A DNA stretch of 64,000 nt from assembly GCA_016508695.1 (NCBI GenBank), contig VNKQ01000007.1, forward strand, positions 1,922,001 to 1,986,000, given 5' to 3'. Source of the stretch: Hyphodiscus hymeniophilus (lineage: Eukaryota > Ascomycota > Leotiomycetes > Helotiales > Hyphodiscaceae). How positions within the stretch are numbered: the first letter of the stretch is position 1; each line of letters starts with the position of its first letter. Positions 23,191 through 35,170 of this stretch are shown in pieces. The notes beneath the pieces were generated by a model. The model made no database searches, had not been told where the DNA came from, and saw only the letters and a list, made by a program, of their open reading frames with translations. The position numbers were made by a program, and so were the translations under genes.

Positions 23191-24192
23191 GATCAAGATT
23201 GATCCAAAGGAATGGATGGCGAGCTCCTCGGTCCTGGTGACAGAGAGCTGTCGCGAACACAAAGTTCAACGCGCTCCTCGAATTCGCTGGCTCACGTTGG
23301 CGTTTTGGATATTTCTATTTCCCGAGGTGTGGCTGAAGCGTGGCGCATTGGATTACCTACCGACTGTACGAAGTATACAGTACGAGTTCACCAACGCCTC
23401 CTCACTTTGGTCCGGTCAATTATCTGGACTCTTTGAATTCGCTCTTTCATCCTTGATCAGAAGATATTGGTGATCAGTTTCCAATCTGCGGGAAAGAGTT
23501 TTGGTAGTCTCATAATACATCCACTATGCGGAGTTGCTTCCATAGATGAGGCGGGAGAACTAAGTCGATCGACAAGAGAATCAGTCGTAGGAGTCAGTCG
23601 TAGGAGTCAATCGTAGAGGATATGAATGGCCAGTATCATATTGCTCCTCGTCATTCTTTGGAGTGGCTCCCTATCATGTATGTCGCCCTTACAAAATGAG
23701 TTGCGCCAAAGCTATCAATCAACTCAGCCGAGCCCATATTCATATGGAACAATGTACATTCAAGGCCAGTGGTTTGACCTTGCGCCAGCATTGTGTGGGC
23801 TTGAACATTTTCCTGTAGATTCAAGTGCACACCTCATTTCTTCTGGAGATTTAACCTCTGGATTGTATGGATTCGCGCGCCAAACATAAATCTATGGGCA
23901 AGGCTGACAGACGCAAGTTGTCCTCTGAACAGTCCGTGCATTCTCTGCTCTGGAGAGCCAATTCAGACTCGAGATGTTCAGAACTGGCGAATCCTTTGAA
24001 TCACCTTCAACAACTATCGTCTCGCTGGCCTTTACTCAGTGGACCAATCTTCTGTTATTTGTGCCTACACTATTCCTGCTCGATTTGTTCTGAGGATCAG
24101 ACAGACAGACGCAGCAGCGATCTGGCCTAAGATGGTTGCACCAGCTGTGCCAGAGTGCGTGAAGCTCTCCAATTGTGTCGCAGCCTGTTCGC
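23191..24192. other. divergent intergenic region between HIR3 and ChAPs gene
   Basis: About 1 kb that serves as promoter for both genes. It contains a 13-bp tandem repeat at 23581-23619. Open frames at 23626-24130 show no family signature. An alternative upstream start for the ChAPs gene (ATG at 24132) lies here. Confidence 0.45.
23581..23619. repeat. 13-bp tandem repeat, three units
   Basis: TCAGTCGTAGGAG twice exactly, then a third copy with two changes, in the shared promoter region. Confidence 0.85.
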
Positions 24193-26504
24193 ATGATGTA
24201 TACTGACCAATGCAATCATAGACTGACCGAGGAGATCCTTCACGAGTCGACTGATGCCCGAACAGAAGTGCTAGCAGCGCTGCGTGAATTGGGACCTCCA
24301 GACTTGGTACAATTGATAAAACAAGCTCCGCGAAATCAGGGGAAACAAGTATGTTGGCGAATATTGATACGCGTGGTGAAGCTGGAGACTGATTTGTACG
24401 CCTTCAGACTGGCGTCTATCATCATGTCACAGGTGTTGACGCATCCTCGTCTGCAAGTCTTGCAGCGTACATCAATACCCTGACATACAAGGAAACCAAT
24501 CAGTCAACAACGAAGATTGTGGAGGGAATCTACTGGTATGCAGCCTTTCAATGGTTCGAAGGTTCCCTATTGATTTAAAGTAGCTGCTACAATGCATTCT
24601 CTCGTCTCGATATGCGAGTTCACGTCACAATACCTGGAACTGTGGATAGCTACTGCATAGATGAACGTGGAGACAAGAGAGTCGCGTCGGATGAGCTGTG
24701 GCTGGAGACCTATCTCTGCAGCGTTCTTCGGGCATACTCTTATGCAGATGATGGAAGTGGGGATACCATCAGGAAGATCATGGGAGTTCGGAGATTTAAT
24801 CCTGTCACAACAACAGAAACAGAGCACCGATTCCTCCAAGCCGCAGAACACCTCTTTTTCAGAGGTACCAGCTCCCCACTTCTATCAATTGCCTTTCACT
24901 AATTGTAGCAGGTTGGCAACTCGGATCCGACTCGGTTGTTCAAGTTCCCAACAATGTCTCTAATCATCTTACTTCTGGGCTACTGAAATATTTCCATACC
25001 ACCGGTCGCTTTGCATCTGGTATAAACCTATTCGAAAAACTACGAACTCGAAACGTCGAAGTCTCTTCCCTACTCGCCAAAGTTCTGTTCATGGGCGACG
25101 AGGAAGTTCAAGCAGTGAGAGTGCTGTACGAGTCGGTCAAACACTCGCCAATGGACTATGTGATGCTAGATACACAGGCAGAATTCCTGAAGCAAAAAGC
25201 CCTGTCTCCCAGCGCGCCCGAGCATAAAGAAGAGAGACTACACATGGCCCTTGGCTGTGCGGACAGAAGCACAGTCGCTGCCCCCAGTGAATTCGGCACA
25301 TGGGCGCGGTTAGCAGAGATCTATGTTGCGATGGAAGATTGGGAGAATGCTTTGACCACCCTGAACTCTTGCCCGATGTTCACTTATCAGGACAAGGACG
25401 CACCGATCATGCCTGAACCCAAAGACATTCACTTACCCACTCTTCCCGAAACCAGACTAGATGAGATCGACAGCGAGCCGGAGTCGAAATACGGAGAGCA
25501 GGTACATCCTAGTCTTTTGAGCCTGCGCGCAGCCCAATATAAAGGTACTTTCAAGCATGCGTATAGTATCTTGACTGAGATGACAGCAAAGATCGGATGG
25601 GATCAGCTGTTAAAAATTCGGAGCAATGTGTTCGTTATGGAGGAAGAGTATCGAAGCGAGAGACAGCCATCTTCAGGTACGCAAGGTGAACCAATCCAGC
25701 GTAATGCAAGCACCGACGTACTGAGGGGAAGTCCAGGTCCTCCAATCAACGGTGGTGATCACGCAGACGAGGACGATGAAAAAAGTACCAATGGGGCTCC
25801 ATCAACGGCCCCAACTCTCGTTGCAGAGAATGGTGTCAGCGCTGCTGACGAGTCCGTTGAGAAACCCTCTCACACAATAACACCGGAGGAAGTAAAAGGA
25901 GGCAATGAAGACGTAAGGATGATGAGCTACAAATACGATGTACTTACTGACGAGAATCCAGGCCGAGGCAACGGAAGAGCAACTTGCAAGATTTAACAAT
26001 AAGCGTCTCTGCGAACGGTGGCTCGATAGCTTGTTCATGGTCCTGTACGAGGATCTTCGCATCTACACCATCTGGCGTACCGAGATGGCCCAGTATCGTG
26101 CTCAGCAGATGCAGTACAAGAAGTCGGCCGAAGAATGGGAAATTCTGGGCTCGCTCGCATCTCGTCTCCATCATCAAGACGAAGCTGTCGAAGCATATCG
26201 ACAATGCCTTGCGATCCGGTTCTCACCGAAGGCACTCACTGGTATCTTGGCAGAATACGAGAGAGACAAGAACACTCGAGAAACCGTTGCGTCTGTCATC
26301 CGACTCGTGACTTGGCAATACAGATGGTACTCTGAGTTCTCGCCTGAGTTGCTTCACACAATCCGAACTTTGATTGAGGATGAGGGTGCTGTCAAGGTCA
26401 GGAGTATCATCCAAGCTACAAGTTTACCGCAGAGCGTTCTCGACTTGACGCACCATTATGCCGCACTTTGTGCCGCATTTAGGAGTTCTGGAACAGAAGG
26501 TTAA
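24193..26504 (+). CDS. ChAPs-family exomer cargo adaptor (Bch1/Bud7-like)
   Basis: Exons 24193-24348, 24408-24535, 24581-24864, 24909-25912 and 25962-26504 give 704 residues. Landmarks: LGPPDLVQLIKQAPRNQGK near the start, GVYHHVTGVDASSSASLAAY, YADDGSGDTIRKIMGVRRFNP, LTSGLLKYFHTTGRFASGINLFEKL, the MGDEEVQAVRVL TPR-like helix, APSEFGTWARLAEIYVAMEDWENAL, and a C-terminal EWEILGSLASRLHHQDEAVEAY TPR unit. These are the signature of Chs5p-Arf1p-binding proteins, which with Chs5 form the exomer coat that exports chitin synthase and other cargo from the trans-Golgi. An acidic, Ser-rich loop (about 385-470) is poorly conserved. The start is uncertain: ATG at 24193 is in frame with the conserved part, while an ATG at 24132 would need an extra intron. 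The acceptor at 24580 could equally be 24583. Confidence 0.85.
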
Positions 26505-27470
26505 CGGCAAGCAGTCAAGTGGCGGAGTGGAATGGGCGGAGATGAATGGTATGGCAGCAATGATAGATCGTCAGGGGCATTTTTGAGCGTTCTTGCGTGC
26601 TATTTCAAGATTGTTTGGTGTGTAATCGAGGATTAGGCGCTGCTTTGATCATGCAATGGTAAAAGCGGATTTGATCGAGAACAACCCTTCACTGCTACAT
26701 AGAAAGCTCCACCAAAAGACACCCAATTTCTTCTCAGCCTTGTATAATTTCCGGGCAGTCTCCACGTTGTGTCGAGATGGCTCCCTATGTATATACTTGT
26801 AAGCCTTCTCTCGACCTCGGCTTCCAGGCTAGGGAGAAGTCCCCTCTGCGCTTCCAATCTTCAATACTGCAGTCTTTTCCTTTTTAGACGGATCAAGTCA
26901 GCAAGCTAGTGGAATGCTATGCTGCACAGAATGCAGGCTGTTATCTTCTCTTGTGGTGCTACATAAGGAAAACGACGACTTGCTAGGTATGTCGTGACGA
27001 TCTAAAGAGACTCAACACGTATTCCAACCACTTTACACAGCCAACTAGGCACTTTTTTTTTCTCCATCCACTACTTCTTCCGCAGTTGATTACGTCGTCC
27101 CAATCGGTGGCTTGGGACCGTCGTCATGCTGGTAGGGAGGGGAGAGTCAGCCCGAAGGAGCGGCTAAAAAAGAAGTCAAAAGATTAGTCTCCAAGCAGCT
27201 CATCATCAGTATATGGCATGCTAAGCCTACGATTCCCGTAAATCACAGTGAGCTGGAGAGGAGCGAGCTTCATGCTCAAGTGTCCGTGGCGAAACCAGAG
27301 TAATATAGATCCCACTCATTATATAGTATTTTTTTGAGCATAGACACTAAAGACCATGGTAATAATGGCCTACTTGTATACATTTCTGTTGTATACATTT
27401 CTATTTCAACGCACCAACCCTTTTCCACACATGACATAGGTACATAAGTCACAGTACAGCCCAGCCTGCT
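26505..27470. other. convergent intergenic region
   Basis: Lies between two 3' ends (ChAPs gene and NCS1 permease). Small frames only; nothing recognised. Confidence 0.45.
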
Positions 27471-29290
27471 TTAACGACCTGTGCGCTTGCGCTCGTACCA
27501 TCGAAGAGGTGGGTATGTGAAGAGCGTGAAGGCGAACGAGAGGTAGATGCCGACGTCTCCTCCAAAGCCGCCGAACTTTGCCGCAATAGGACCTGTTCAT
27601 TTGTTAGCGAATGAAATCATGTTGGATGATGAAGAGGGGTTTGGAAGAGCATTCTGGAGGCGTACCAATATACCACGTTTGCGACATTCCTGTCACACCA
27701 CCGGCCAGATAACCGCAGAGCAGAGACACGACCGCCGCTAGACCCCAGGGCAGTTTGGCTGGCACATCCCATACATTCAGATTGTAGCCTTCACGTCTGC
27801 GGAAGACTTGATCCTCGATCAATAGGATGACTGTGAAGGAGATAGTCCAGTATCCGAGCAGGGAAACGAAATTGCTGACGATTGTCGACAAGTGTTGGCG
27901 ACCAGCGATAGCCAGAACGGCGATGACAACGGCGTTGGCCAAGGACCAGATGAAGCGGGGAATGGCGTGGAAGTAGTGGCCGAGGAGTTGCAATGACAAG
28001 CCGGAGGAGTAGTTGACGGCCACGTTATTTCCGATGACGGAGAAGACGAGCAGAACGAGGCAGAACTTGGAGAAATGGAGAGGGTGGAATGATTCTCTGA
28101 GAAGTCCACCGAGTCCGTGGTCATCATAGGCGTTTGTGAGAATTGGGTTCACTTCGGACAGAACGGCGGCGTTCCCAAGACAGGCTCCAATGACGGTCAC
28201 GAAGATCGTGGGGATGGAGATACCGAAGAAGGTCAGGAAGAAGATCTTCCAGGACTTGGTGTTGGCCGGATAGTTGCAGTAATAATCCGACGCAATGGAG
28301 CACCACCCGGAGGACGAGGAGAAATTGATGGACAGGAAACTGAGCATGGATCCCGTGAGTCCTAGACCGGTGTCGAAGCCTGGGACGCTGGGATCAACGT
28401 GCGGCGCAACTTGGCCGATAAGTATGCACAGGATGATGAAAGTGACGATCCACGAGTATTTTTCGTACGTGTGAATGATTGCGAAGCCGAAGATGGATAT
28501 CACGTAGCCGATTATAGCGATGATAACACAGCCAACCGCGATTGACATGGTGTAGTCCGAAACGGCGGCAAGGATTTGTCCAACAACCACGACGTTCACA
28601 ACAGCGAAACCACCTCCAATGACAACATTGAGGACAGAGGCTAGCTTGGCACCGTAGAAGCCGAAGGAGTAACGAGAAGTCGCAATAGCACGGAGACCAA
28701 GCTGGGAATATTAGTTCCATGACAGCGATTGAGGACTGTGGGCTTTGTGGACTTACCTTGGGACCAAGAGTACCACAATAAGAAGTGCAGAGAGCACCCA
28801 TCATCGTGCCAACAACAATCATGGCAATAGATTGATTGAGAGTAAGCCCAAATTCCGGACCAAGAACACCAATTGGTAAAGTACCAACGTGGCAAGTTAG
28901 TGACCACCAGAGGAAGAAGACATTAAGAATAGACGGAGGTTGCTTGTCCTCCTCATGGATACGATCGATACCCTGCGTCTCAATGCCCATCTTCCTGTCC
29001 AGCCATTCCTCACCAGCTCGAAGCGATCGCAAAAATCCCGATTTCTGCTGGAGTTCGCGCGCCCTGATCACCTCCTCCGAATCCGAATCGTGGGGTTCGA
29101 AACCAACACCTCCAAGGACCCCTTTCTCTGGATCGGGATAGGCTGACAGGCTGCCATTTCTGACAGTGCCTTGCGTGACATCGTGAGTAGCATCTCCTGA
29201 CATCTGTTCCTCCGCGCTTGCTTCGTGTTGGCGCTTCACATCGTGAGACGCCTTTCGATCGGCCTGATCGCCATGAACGAAATCAGCCAT
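27471..29290 (-). CDS. NCS1 family purine-cytosine-type permease
   Basis: Minus-strand exons 29290-28757, 28701-27666 and 27592-27471 (introns 55 and 73 bp) give 563 residues, typical of the Fcy2/Fcy21 branch. A hydrophilic N-terminus of about 120 residues (MADFVHGDQAD...) ends in the GFLRSLRAGEEWLDRKMGIETQGI segment usual for this family. About twelve membrane helices follow, starting with NVFFLWWSLTCHVGTLPIGVLGP, then LGLRAIATSRYSFGFYGAK, VLNVVIGGGFAVVNVVVVGQ and a SSGWCSIASDYYCNYP loop; a short tail ends YERKRTGR. NCS1 carriers import cytosine, purines or related compounds with protons at the plasma membrane. Substrate cannot be fixed from the sequence. Four GATAAG sites lie within 700 bp upstream, as would suit nitrogen (AreA-type) control. 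Confidence 0.92.
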
Positions 29291-29545
29291 TGCAGCAGAT
29301 TCAAAGCGCAAAACTGTAAGGAGGGAGAGGGATGACCGGAACGAGGTTTGACAAGACAGAGAAGTTCCTTTCACTCGTGAGAGACGCGACAAAGCCCTAT
29401 CTATGTACCTTCCGTAGCACTTACTTAGGGCCAGCTAAAGATCTTCTAGAAGGTCGGCCCTTGAGCCTAATCCAGCTCCGAGCCTCCCAGCCGTCACGGG
29501 CTAGCAAGGTTATATCTCATGATAGGACGGAGTTGGTGAGCCACC

Positions 29546-29985
29546 AGATAAGAATAATGGAATGTTCTAATAAGCTGCGTGAGGCGAGGAGCCCTTACTA
29601 TTTGCTTATGGCAGGTCGTGTGTGGTTGAGCAACGACATGCACCAAGATAAGGGATCCTTGGACCCCCCTTGGCGCAACCCTTATCAGGAAGGTCGTCCA
29701 CCGTCAGCGCTGTCTTGGTTGGCAGCAAGAGAAACGGAGACGCCGTACGGGTACGCCACTGAACCCGGGGCACGCCGCTTGCCACTAGGAAGAGCCAGAT
29801 CCTGTCCTCAGATCTTGCCATGCTTGGAGTCCTGCATGTACGGAGAGAGCAGTAGTAGAGCTTCTTAAGCGACACTTGCGCCGAGGAGGGAGTAGAGGGA
29901 GTAGAGGGAGTAGAGGGAGTAGAGGGAGAAGAGAAGCATAGGATAGGATACGATGGCTCTTGCCAAGACGATAGTTCCTGATAAG
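29546..29985. promoter_or_regulatory. cluster of four GATAAG sites upstream of the permease
   Basis: AGATAAG at 29546-29552 and 29646-29652, CTTATCA at 29681-29687 and TGATAAG at 29979-29985. GATAAG is the binding core of AreA/Nit2 GATA factors that activate nitrogen-scavenging permeases. Function here is inferred from position only. Confidence 0.4.
29888..29932. repeat. 9-bp tandem repeat, five units
   Basis: GGGAGTAGA four times plus a fifth unit with one change, in non-coding DNA. Confidence 0.9.
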
Positions 29986-31040
29986 GAAAGTTGTGACCCC
30001 TTTATTTGACAATTTAGACGAGGAGAGGATGCACGATGCACGAGGCACGATTCACGATGGCATATGCTGCACATCACACACCGGAAACCATACAAATACC
30101 TCCGTACACCATGCAGCTAAGTGTGCAGCTTGGTGGTTGTATTGCGATAATGGAATCTGAATCTGAATCTGTACACCACGAGGTGCGACCCCGCTCGACT
30201 ACCTCGACCTGTCAACAACCACGAGAACATAAGCCACTTGAATCTGACATCAACGCCGTCGTGTTGCGTTTCACCACCATCCCCGGTCGGAAATAACAGA
30301 CGAGAAGTTCTGACAGCCGAAGCCTGGCCAGGATTAAGGTATTTGGAAAAGGGTGACACACGTGATAGACTTCCTCTTTAGGTAAGTGGAATGGGAATAG
30401 TTAGAGGAAGACCCTCACCTCACTGCGTGGTTGGAGGATGACTGATAAGCAAGATACTTCTCCTTGCATGCCGAGATCCTTGATGCGTAGAATTTTCCCT
30501 GCTATCTCGCTCATGCTGGAACTAATTCTCTCTTCTCACTCAACATCGCTTCACGAGTATTTGAAAAAATTGTGGGCAATATTTCGGAAGGTGGAGGTGT
30601 TGTGTCTAACATGCGCTTGATTCGAGGAGAAGTGGCAATTGAAGTTCATTCCGGCGAAGACATCCCGATTTGGTGAACGAGCTCGTTATGACCGGCAGTT
30701 CTGTTAATGATCTTTATCTTCTGATGAGGCAGAGATTGAGATTTTGAATAGTGGTTTCTATGAATCTTGTTCTTTGTTCTTTGTGTGTGCCTCTCCAATC
30801 CCGTGAAAGTTCCTTCCCAGCATTCCTTCCCAGCTTCGTGGAATGTAACGGCTGTTTGAAAGTATAGCTTCGCTACGAACTTCAATGCAGCCTATACTGA
30901 AGAGTTCACGTTGAGTTTGAGTTCTTCATAGTGAGAAGAACTCATTACTCAACAAAGATTCCACCTCTCGTGGCTAATGGCTCTCCTTAGGTATGATTTC
31001 AAATTATTCCCAAAATGTTCCCTCCACTTTATGCGATCTC

Positions 31041-32852
31041 TCACCTCGATCGCGCTTTCTCCTCTTTCTTGAGCTTCACTTTGTCCTCCTTGGCCTTCCT
31101 CTCCTTCCTCCATACCTGACCCTTCCGCATGATGACCAGAAGCATCGGCGCAAACCCCATGTACAAGAGAGCGAGAATGGTATAGGCCCACCTGATCCCA
31201 ATCTTGTTGATGAGCGGAATGATGATCGCTGTGAAAACAGCACCGATTTCGCATCTGAACAGATTGTTGGCCGCAGTTGCGATACTTGGTTTGCCGGGAT
31301 AGATGTCGACCATCAAAACGTTCAACACTTGAAAGGTGAAAGTGAGTCCAAATCCGGTGATGAAAAGGGTGATTACGGGCGCAGCGAGGCTGAACTTCTT
31401 GGTCAAAATCCACCCGTATATAATTAAGAAACTTCCCGCAAGGAAGAACACCGGGAAGGCGACCTCCAGTCGGGCTTTTTCGATGGGGAAGTTCGCCAGA
31501 TCCTGACGCCGATTCTTCACCACAGGAATCCCCAGCATCTTGCAATACCTCCGATAGTTCCGATCGATCAGCCGGCCGCTGGAGAGAGCTGCGCAGACAC
31601 TGCCAATCCCAATCGGAATAAACATGAGGGCGATTTGGACTTGGTCGAAGCCGTAGAGTGAGCTGAAGGCGGATGCTGCTCCAGTACTGGAGAGAAATTG
31701 AGTAAGCATAGAATTGGCCCACGAGACACAGACATATTTACCTGATGGCATAAAAGCAGCCCAATCCAAGGCCTGTCGAGAACAGTATGATTGCTGTCTC
31801 CAAGTCGGTAACGGCAACGAGAGTAGCCAGCGGGTTAGGAGACCGCCAGTGATAGTTTTTGCGTATTTCCTCCTGTTTAGCCGTATTCACGGTGAGGCCG
31901 CGTTTCTGTCTGTTCTTGTGGCGAATGTAATCTGTGATGTTCCTGGAGAAAAATGGAGGAGGGATCGTGCCGTTGTCCACGATTGCTCTACACGTTTCCG
32001 GCAGGAAGAGTATGAGCGGCACGAAGACCGCAGTCGAAAATATTAGCTGGAACCAGAATAGAAAATGCCAACCCGCATATTGGGCGATCACACCACCCAG
32101 AATTGGTGCCACAGTTGGACCAAGCATGCCGGCGAGAGAGGCATAGGCAATGTACTGGCCACGTTCAGCCGAAGTGACGATATCCCCGACAACACCATTC
32201 GCTAGAGCAACTGTGGCAGAAGAGCCTGCAGCTTGCAGCATTCTCAGGATAAGGAGAGCTGTGTAACTATTTTGCAAGGCTAGACCGATGTTGGCAGCGT
32301 TGAATATAATGTAGCACATGATATACACAGGCCTCCGGCCAGATTTGTCGGCAATTTCTGCGAAACACGCTGGAGCTATCCCTTGGATGACCTAGTCAAG
32401 CATCATCAGGACCCGAAGGTATAATACTCATATTGGGAGACTTACCAGGAATAAAGTGACCGTGATGCTGACTTGAGAGTCTGTAACATGAAGGTCTTTC
32501 GCAATTGTCGTGAGTGACGGATCTGGTTACAGAGTGAGCCAGAATCCAAAAGCAGTCTGAAGGATACCATACAGTAAATCGATGTCGCCATGGGAGAGAA
32601 CAGTGAAGCAAGAGAGACCGTTAAGATGACGACTTTCTTTTGGGTCACACTCAAAACGCTGTACTCTTCCGTGGATATAACACGCTCGATGGGCCTTTCC
32701 GATGGAGGCTCTTCACTTGCGTCTTGTACCTGGGGCCTTGCTGTATCTCCATCACTGCCAATTTGAGTAGATTCGTCTTTGGACTTTTCGTTTTCGGACT
32801 CTACAGACACCCCATCCTTGGTCTGTTTTTCATTCACGGACGCTGCCATCAT
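31041..32852 (-). CDS. MFS multidrug exporter, DHA1 type
   Basis: Minus-strand exons 32852-32573, 32522-32446, 32391-31742 and 31686-31041 (introns 50, 54 and 55 bp) give 550 residues. A long acidic N-terminal tail (about 65 residues) precedes the first helix KKVVILTVSLASLFSPMATSIY, joined by splicing to YPSLTTIAKDLHV. The DHA1 signature runs from ADKSGRRPVYI (motif A) through ILRMLQAAGSSATVALANG and the motif C string AGMLGPTVAPILGG, to a basic central loop, then the second six-helix half (SGRLIDRNYRRY, MVDIYPGKPSIATAANNLFRCEIGA). The C-terminus is Lys/Arg-rich. Such 12-helix proton antiporters export drugs and toxic small molecules at the plasma membrane. The next gene upstream, on the same strand, is a dienelactone-hydrolase-like enzyme, which could be a detoxification partner. 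The frame is open upstream of the ATG; MMAASVNE was taken as start. Confidence 0.92.
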
Positions 32853-33545
32853 GTGATGACAACGGGAGTGTGGTCCGGGATCGAGCCTGTGGGGGCAGAG
32901 ATAAAAGCACTTCCACGATGACTTGAAGCACTCAAAGAGAGGGTTAATGTACGAACGCATTGTATTTGTATGTTTTTGAGATCGTGCATCATTGTTTCCG
33001 CAGATCGGAAGTGAATCTTGCGAATCTAGCGATAAACGGAACTCCACTAGTTGCCACCATGGCACCGGCAGTGGAATCCGGTGCTAGCCATATTTGGGCC
33101 TGCTCAACGCCGGCGGTGATCACCGACTATATCCGAGGGGAGGCATACCTTTGTACATTGGAAGCCAGATAGTCATTGCATCGCTTCAAGTTTTGACCAT
33201 AAAAGGCTTCATCGGAGGCTACACTGCATATGAGCCCGGATTTGCTTGGTAGGGGTAAGCTAATTACGAGTGCTCCCCCAACCTTCACTTAACAGTTACA
33301 TATTTTATAGTTGAGAAAGCAAACGGAGTGAACAAGATATCAAACGGATGGAGAAGCTTTCTATTTAAAGTGTATACTGAGCAGCGTCAAATGGGTAATT
33401 GTATTCGCAGATCACATCAAACAAGGAGCTCAGAAAACTAAATCCAAAAGTACAAAATGAAACCCGACGTCCTAAGCTCAGTTCGACTGCCTCTTGCCCC
33501 AGACGAAAGAAAAAAAAGAAGACCACTATCTCTAAGAACATTTAC
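32853..33545. other. intergenic
   Basis: Promoter of the MFS gene and 3' end of the DLH gene. No gene supported. Confidence 0.4.
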
Positions 33546-34432
33546 TCAGTTTGCTCCCAAAGTAAACCACTTCGTGAACCAAGTGAGTGCCTGCTCTTCC
33601 GCCTCTCCTGCACTCTTCGTCTGCCCCTCGTCCTTCGGATCAGCCCTTACTGCAAACCCATGCTTTGCTCCAGGATAAATTGTCAATTCACAAGGAACAT
33701 CCTCTTTCTTTTCCAACAACGCCTTAATATCCTTCACCATGTCAATCTTGATTCCCATGTCCACATCTCCTATTGCCACACTCAAGGGTTTCCTCACCGC
33801 ATCCCACTCGTCGGGAAATTTCATCTTACTTGGATGTGCCGTGAAAGCAACATCGATCATGCTCTGTTCGTGTGCCAACAGAATGGCATACTTGCCACCC
33901 CAGCAAAAACCCGCAGCACCGACTTTCAGATTGCTAGTGGCTGGGTCGTTGCGTATTCCGGAGAAGAAATCCCAGACGCGGGGCTTGATCACTTTCTCAC
34001 TGTTCCTCCAAAGGAAGGGAATGACGGCAGAGAGCGTTTGTAGAAGGTAGAATGGCTTGTAGACTATCGTTGTGGACCAAGAAGCTGGCGCAAGAAGTCC
34101 ATCTAAGGCGTGCATAGTATATGATGGCGGTGAATTGCCTTGATGGATATTAGCAGTTAAGAAAATACTCTATTATCGGGATGACAATTACCTTTCATGA
34201 AGTCGGGCAGATATACGAGGAAGCCTCCTTTCTTCGCATAGCTATCCGCCAGCAATCTAGAATTGGAGATTTCCCAGCCGAAAAGATCTGGAATTATCAC
34301 AACAACGCCTTTTGGGGTCTTTTCTGGACGTGCAATGTACGTATCGAGGCCGTGGAGTGTGGAGACGGTGCCGACTGGAGTTCCTTCTTTCACAGAACCT
34401 GTCAGGCAGTCCGGGCACGTTGGCGTTGCCAT
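33546..34432 (-). CDS. dienelactone hydrolase family protein
   Basis: Minus-strand exons 34432-34192 and 34138-33546 (intron 53 bp) give 277 residues. The fold is complete: MATPTCPDCLTGSVKEGTP start typical of fungal members, DTYIARPEKTPKGVVVIIPDLFGW first strands, and the catalytic nucleophile Cys159 in GFCWGGK instead of the Ser of most alpha/beta hydrolases, with Asp in AIGDVDMG (205 or 207) and His240 in PGAKHGF. DLH enzymes open lactone rings or hydrolyse small esters; the fungal group with a PTCPDC start (Aim2-like) has no firmly known substrate. No signal peptide, so cytosolic. Same strand as the DHA1 exporter, about 700 bp apart; co-function is only an inference. Confidence 0.92.
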
Positions 34433-34707
34433 AATGTCAGAGCGAAGCTAGGAACTGTCAATCTCCCCTCACGAGCAAGAATATTACGATATGGACAACT
34501 TGGAAAATGGTAATGAATTGATCTTCACTAGCAATGGTATGAGAAAGTCGGCGCTTCGAGGTTGCGATGCTTCGGAGAAAAGAGTGGGCTTCCTTTTAAA
34601 TCCGAGTCGGTGGCAGTGAAGACCGGGACTGGCGTATTGGTCTTCCCCGCAGTTACCATCCCATGCAAGAATCACGAGCAAGTAGAAAGCCAAAAGCGTT
34701 ACGCAGC

Positions 34708-35170
34708 CTATCTCGGCACGCCCATATTATTGAAAAGGTCAACCAATTCAGTCATCAGTCCTTCAACTATGCTCTTGTCCTCGAACACAGCCTGGAAGCT
34801 CTCACTCTGCGGCCAACTTGCCAAATCGCTCTCTCGACAGCCCGAATCCGCTGCAGAGTCCAGGGTGGCAGGCCAGATGACGAGCCAGGGGGAGAACGCT
34901 TTTTGCCATCAGTTTACCTGGCCTTGACCTGTAGCGACAGGTTTCCAGGACGAATCCGACTTTCGTCAAGAAAGGATCCAAGATTGCGCAAGAGAAATCG
35001 CCTCCGGTTGGAGAGGCTAAGGGTTCTTCCAATTCGTAAAGTTTGTGGAAGCCTGGAAGGGTCTTCCTAATAACCGGAAGCTGGATCGTTGATCGTGCTG
35101 TAGTGTACTCCAAATCCCACAAGTGATCTAGGGATTTCAAGCCCTCTTTCAACTTCCTTTTGTGATTCAA
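34708..35170 (-). pseudogene. possible decayed gene fragment
   Basis: A minus-strand frame from 35170 to 34802 has protein-like stretches (DPFLTKVGFVLETCRY). From 34908 a second frame is open to a stop at 34708 and reads like a real C-terminus (WQKAFSPWLVIWPATLDS, then EGLMTELVDLFNNMGVPR). The two overlap in different frames and I find no intron of viable size linking them, so a frameshifted relic is the simplest reading. Family not recognised. Confidence 0.25.

Larger units (their letters stand above)
29291..31040. other. intergenic with GATA sites and tandem repeat
   Basis: Upstream of the NCS1 gene and downstream of the MFS gene. A 178-codon plus-strand frame at 29332-29868 has no family signature and overlaps the promoter. 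Contains GATA sites (29546, 29646, 29681, 29979), a 9-bp repeat and an ACACGTGATA element near 30358. Confidence 0.5.

Noticed and set aside
29332..29868. 178-codon plus-strand ORF
   Set aside because: No family signature, overlaps the permease promoter on the opposite strand, composition looks random.
32853..33065. Upstream extension of the MFS protein
   Set aside because: Open frame only; a Cys/His-rich stretch ahead of the usual hydrophilic tail is not seen in the family.
27471..34432. Secondary-metabolite gene cluster
   Set aside because: Transporters and a hydrolase are present, but no backbone enzyme (PKS, NRPS, terpene synthase) is in the window.
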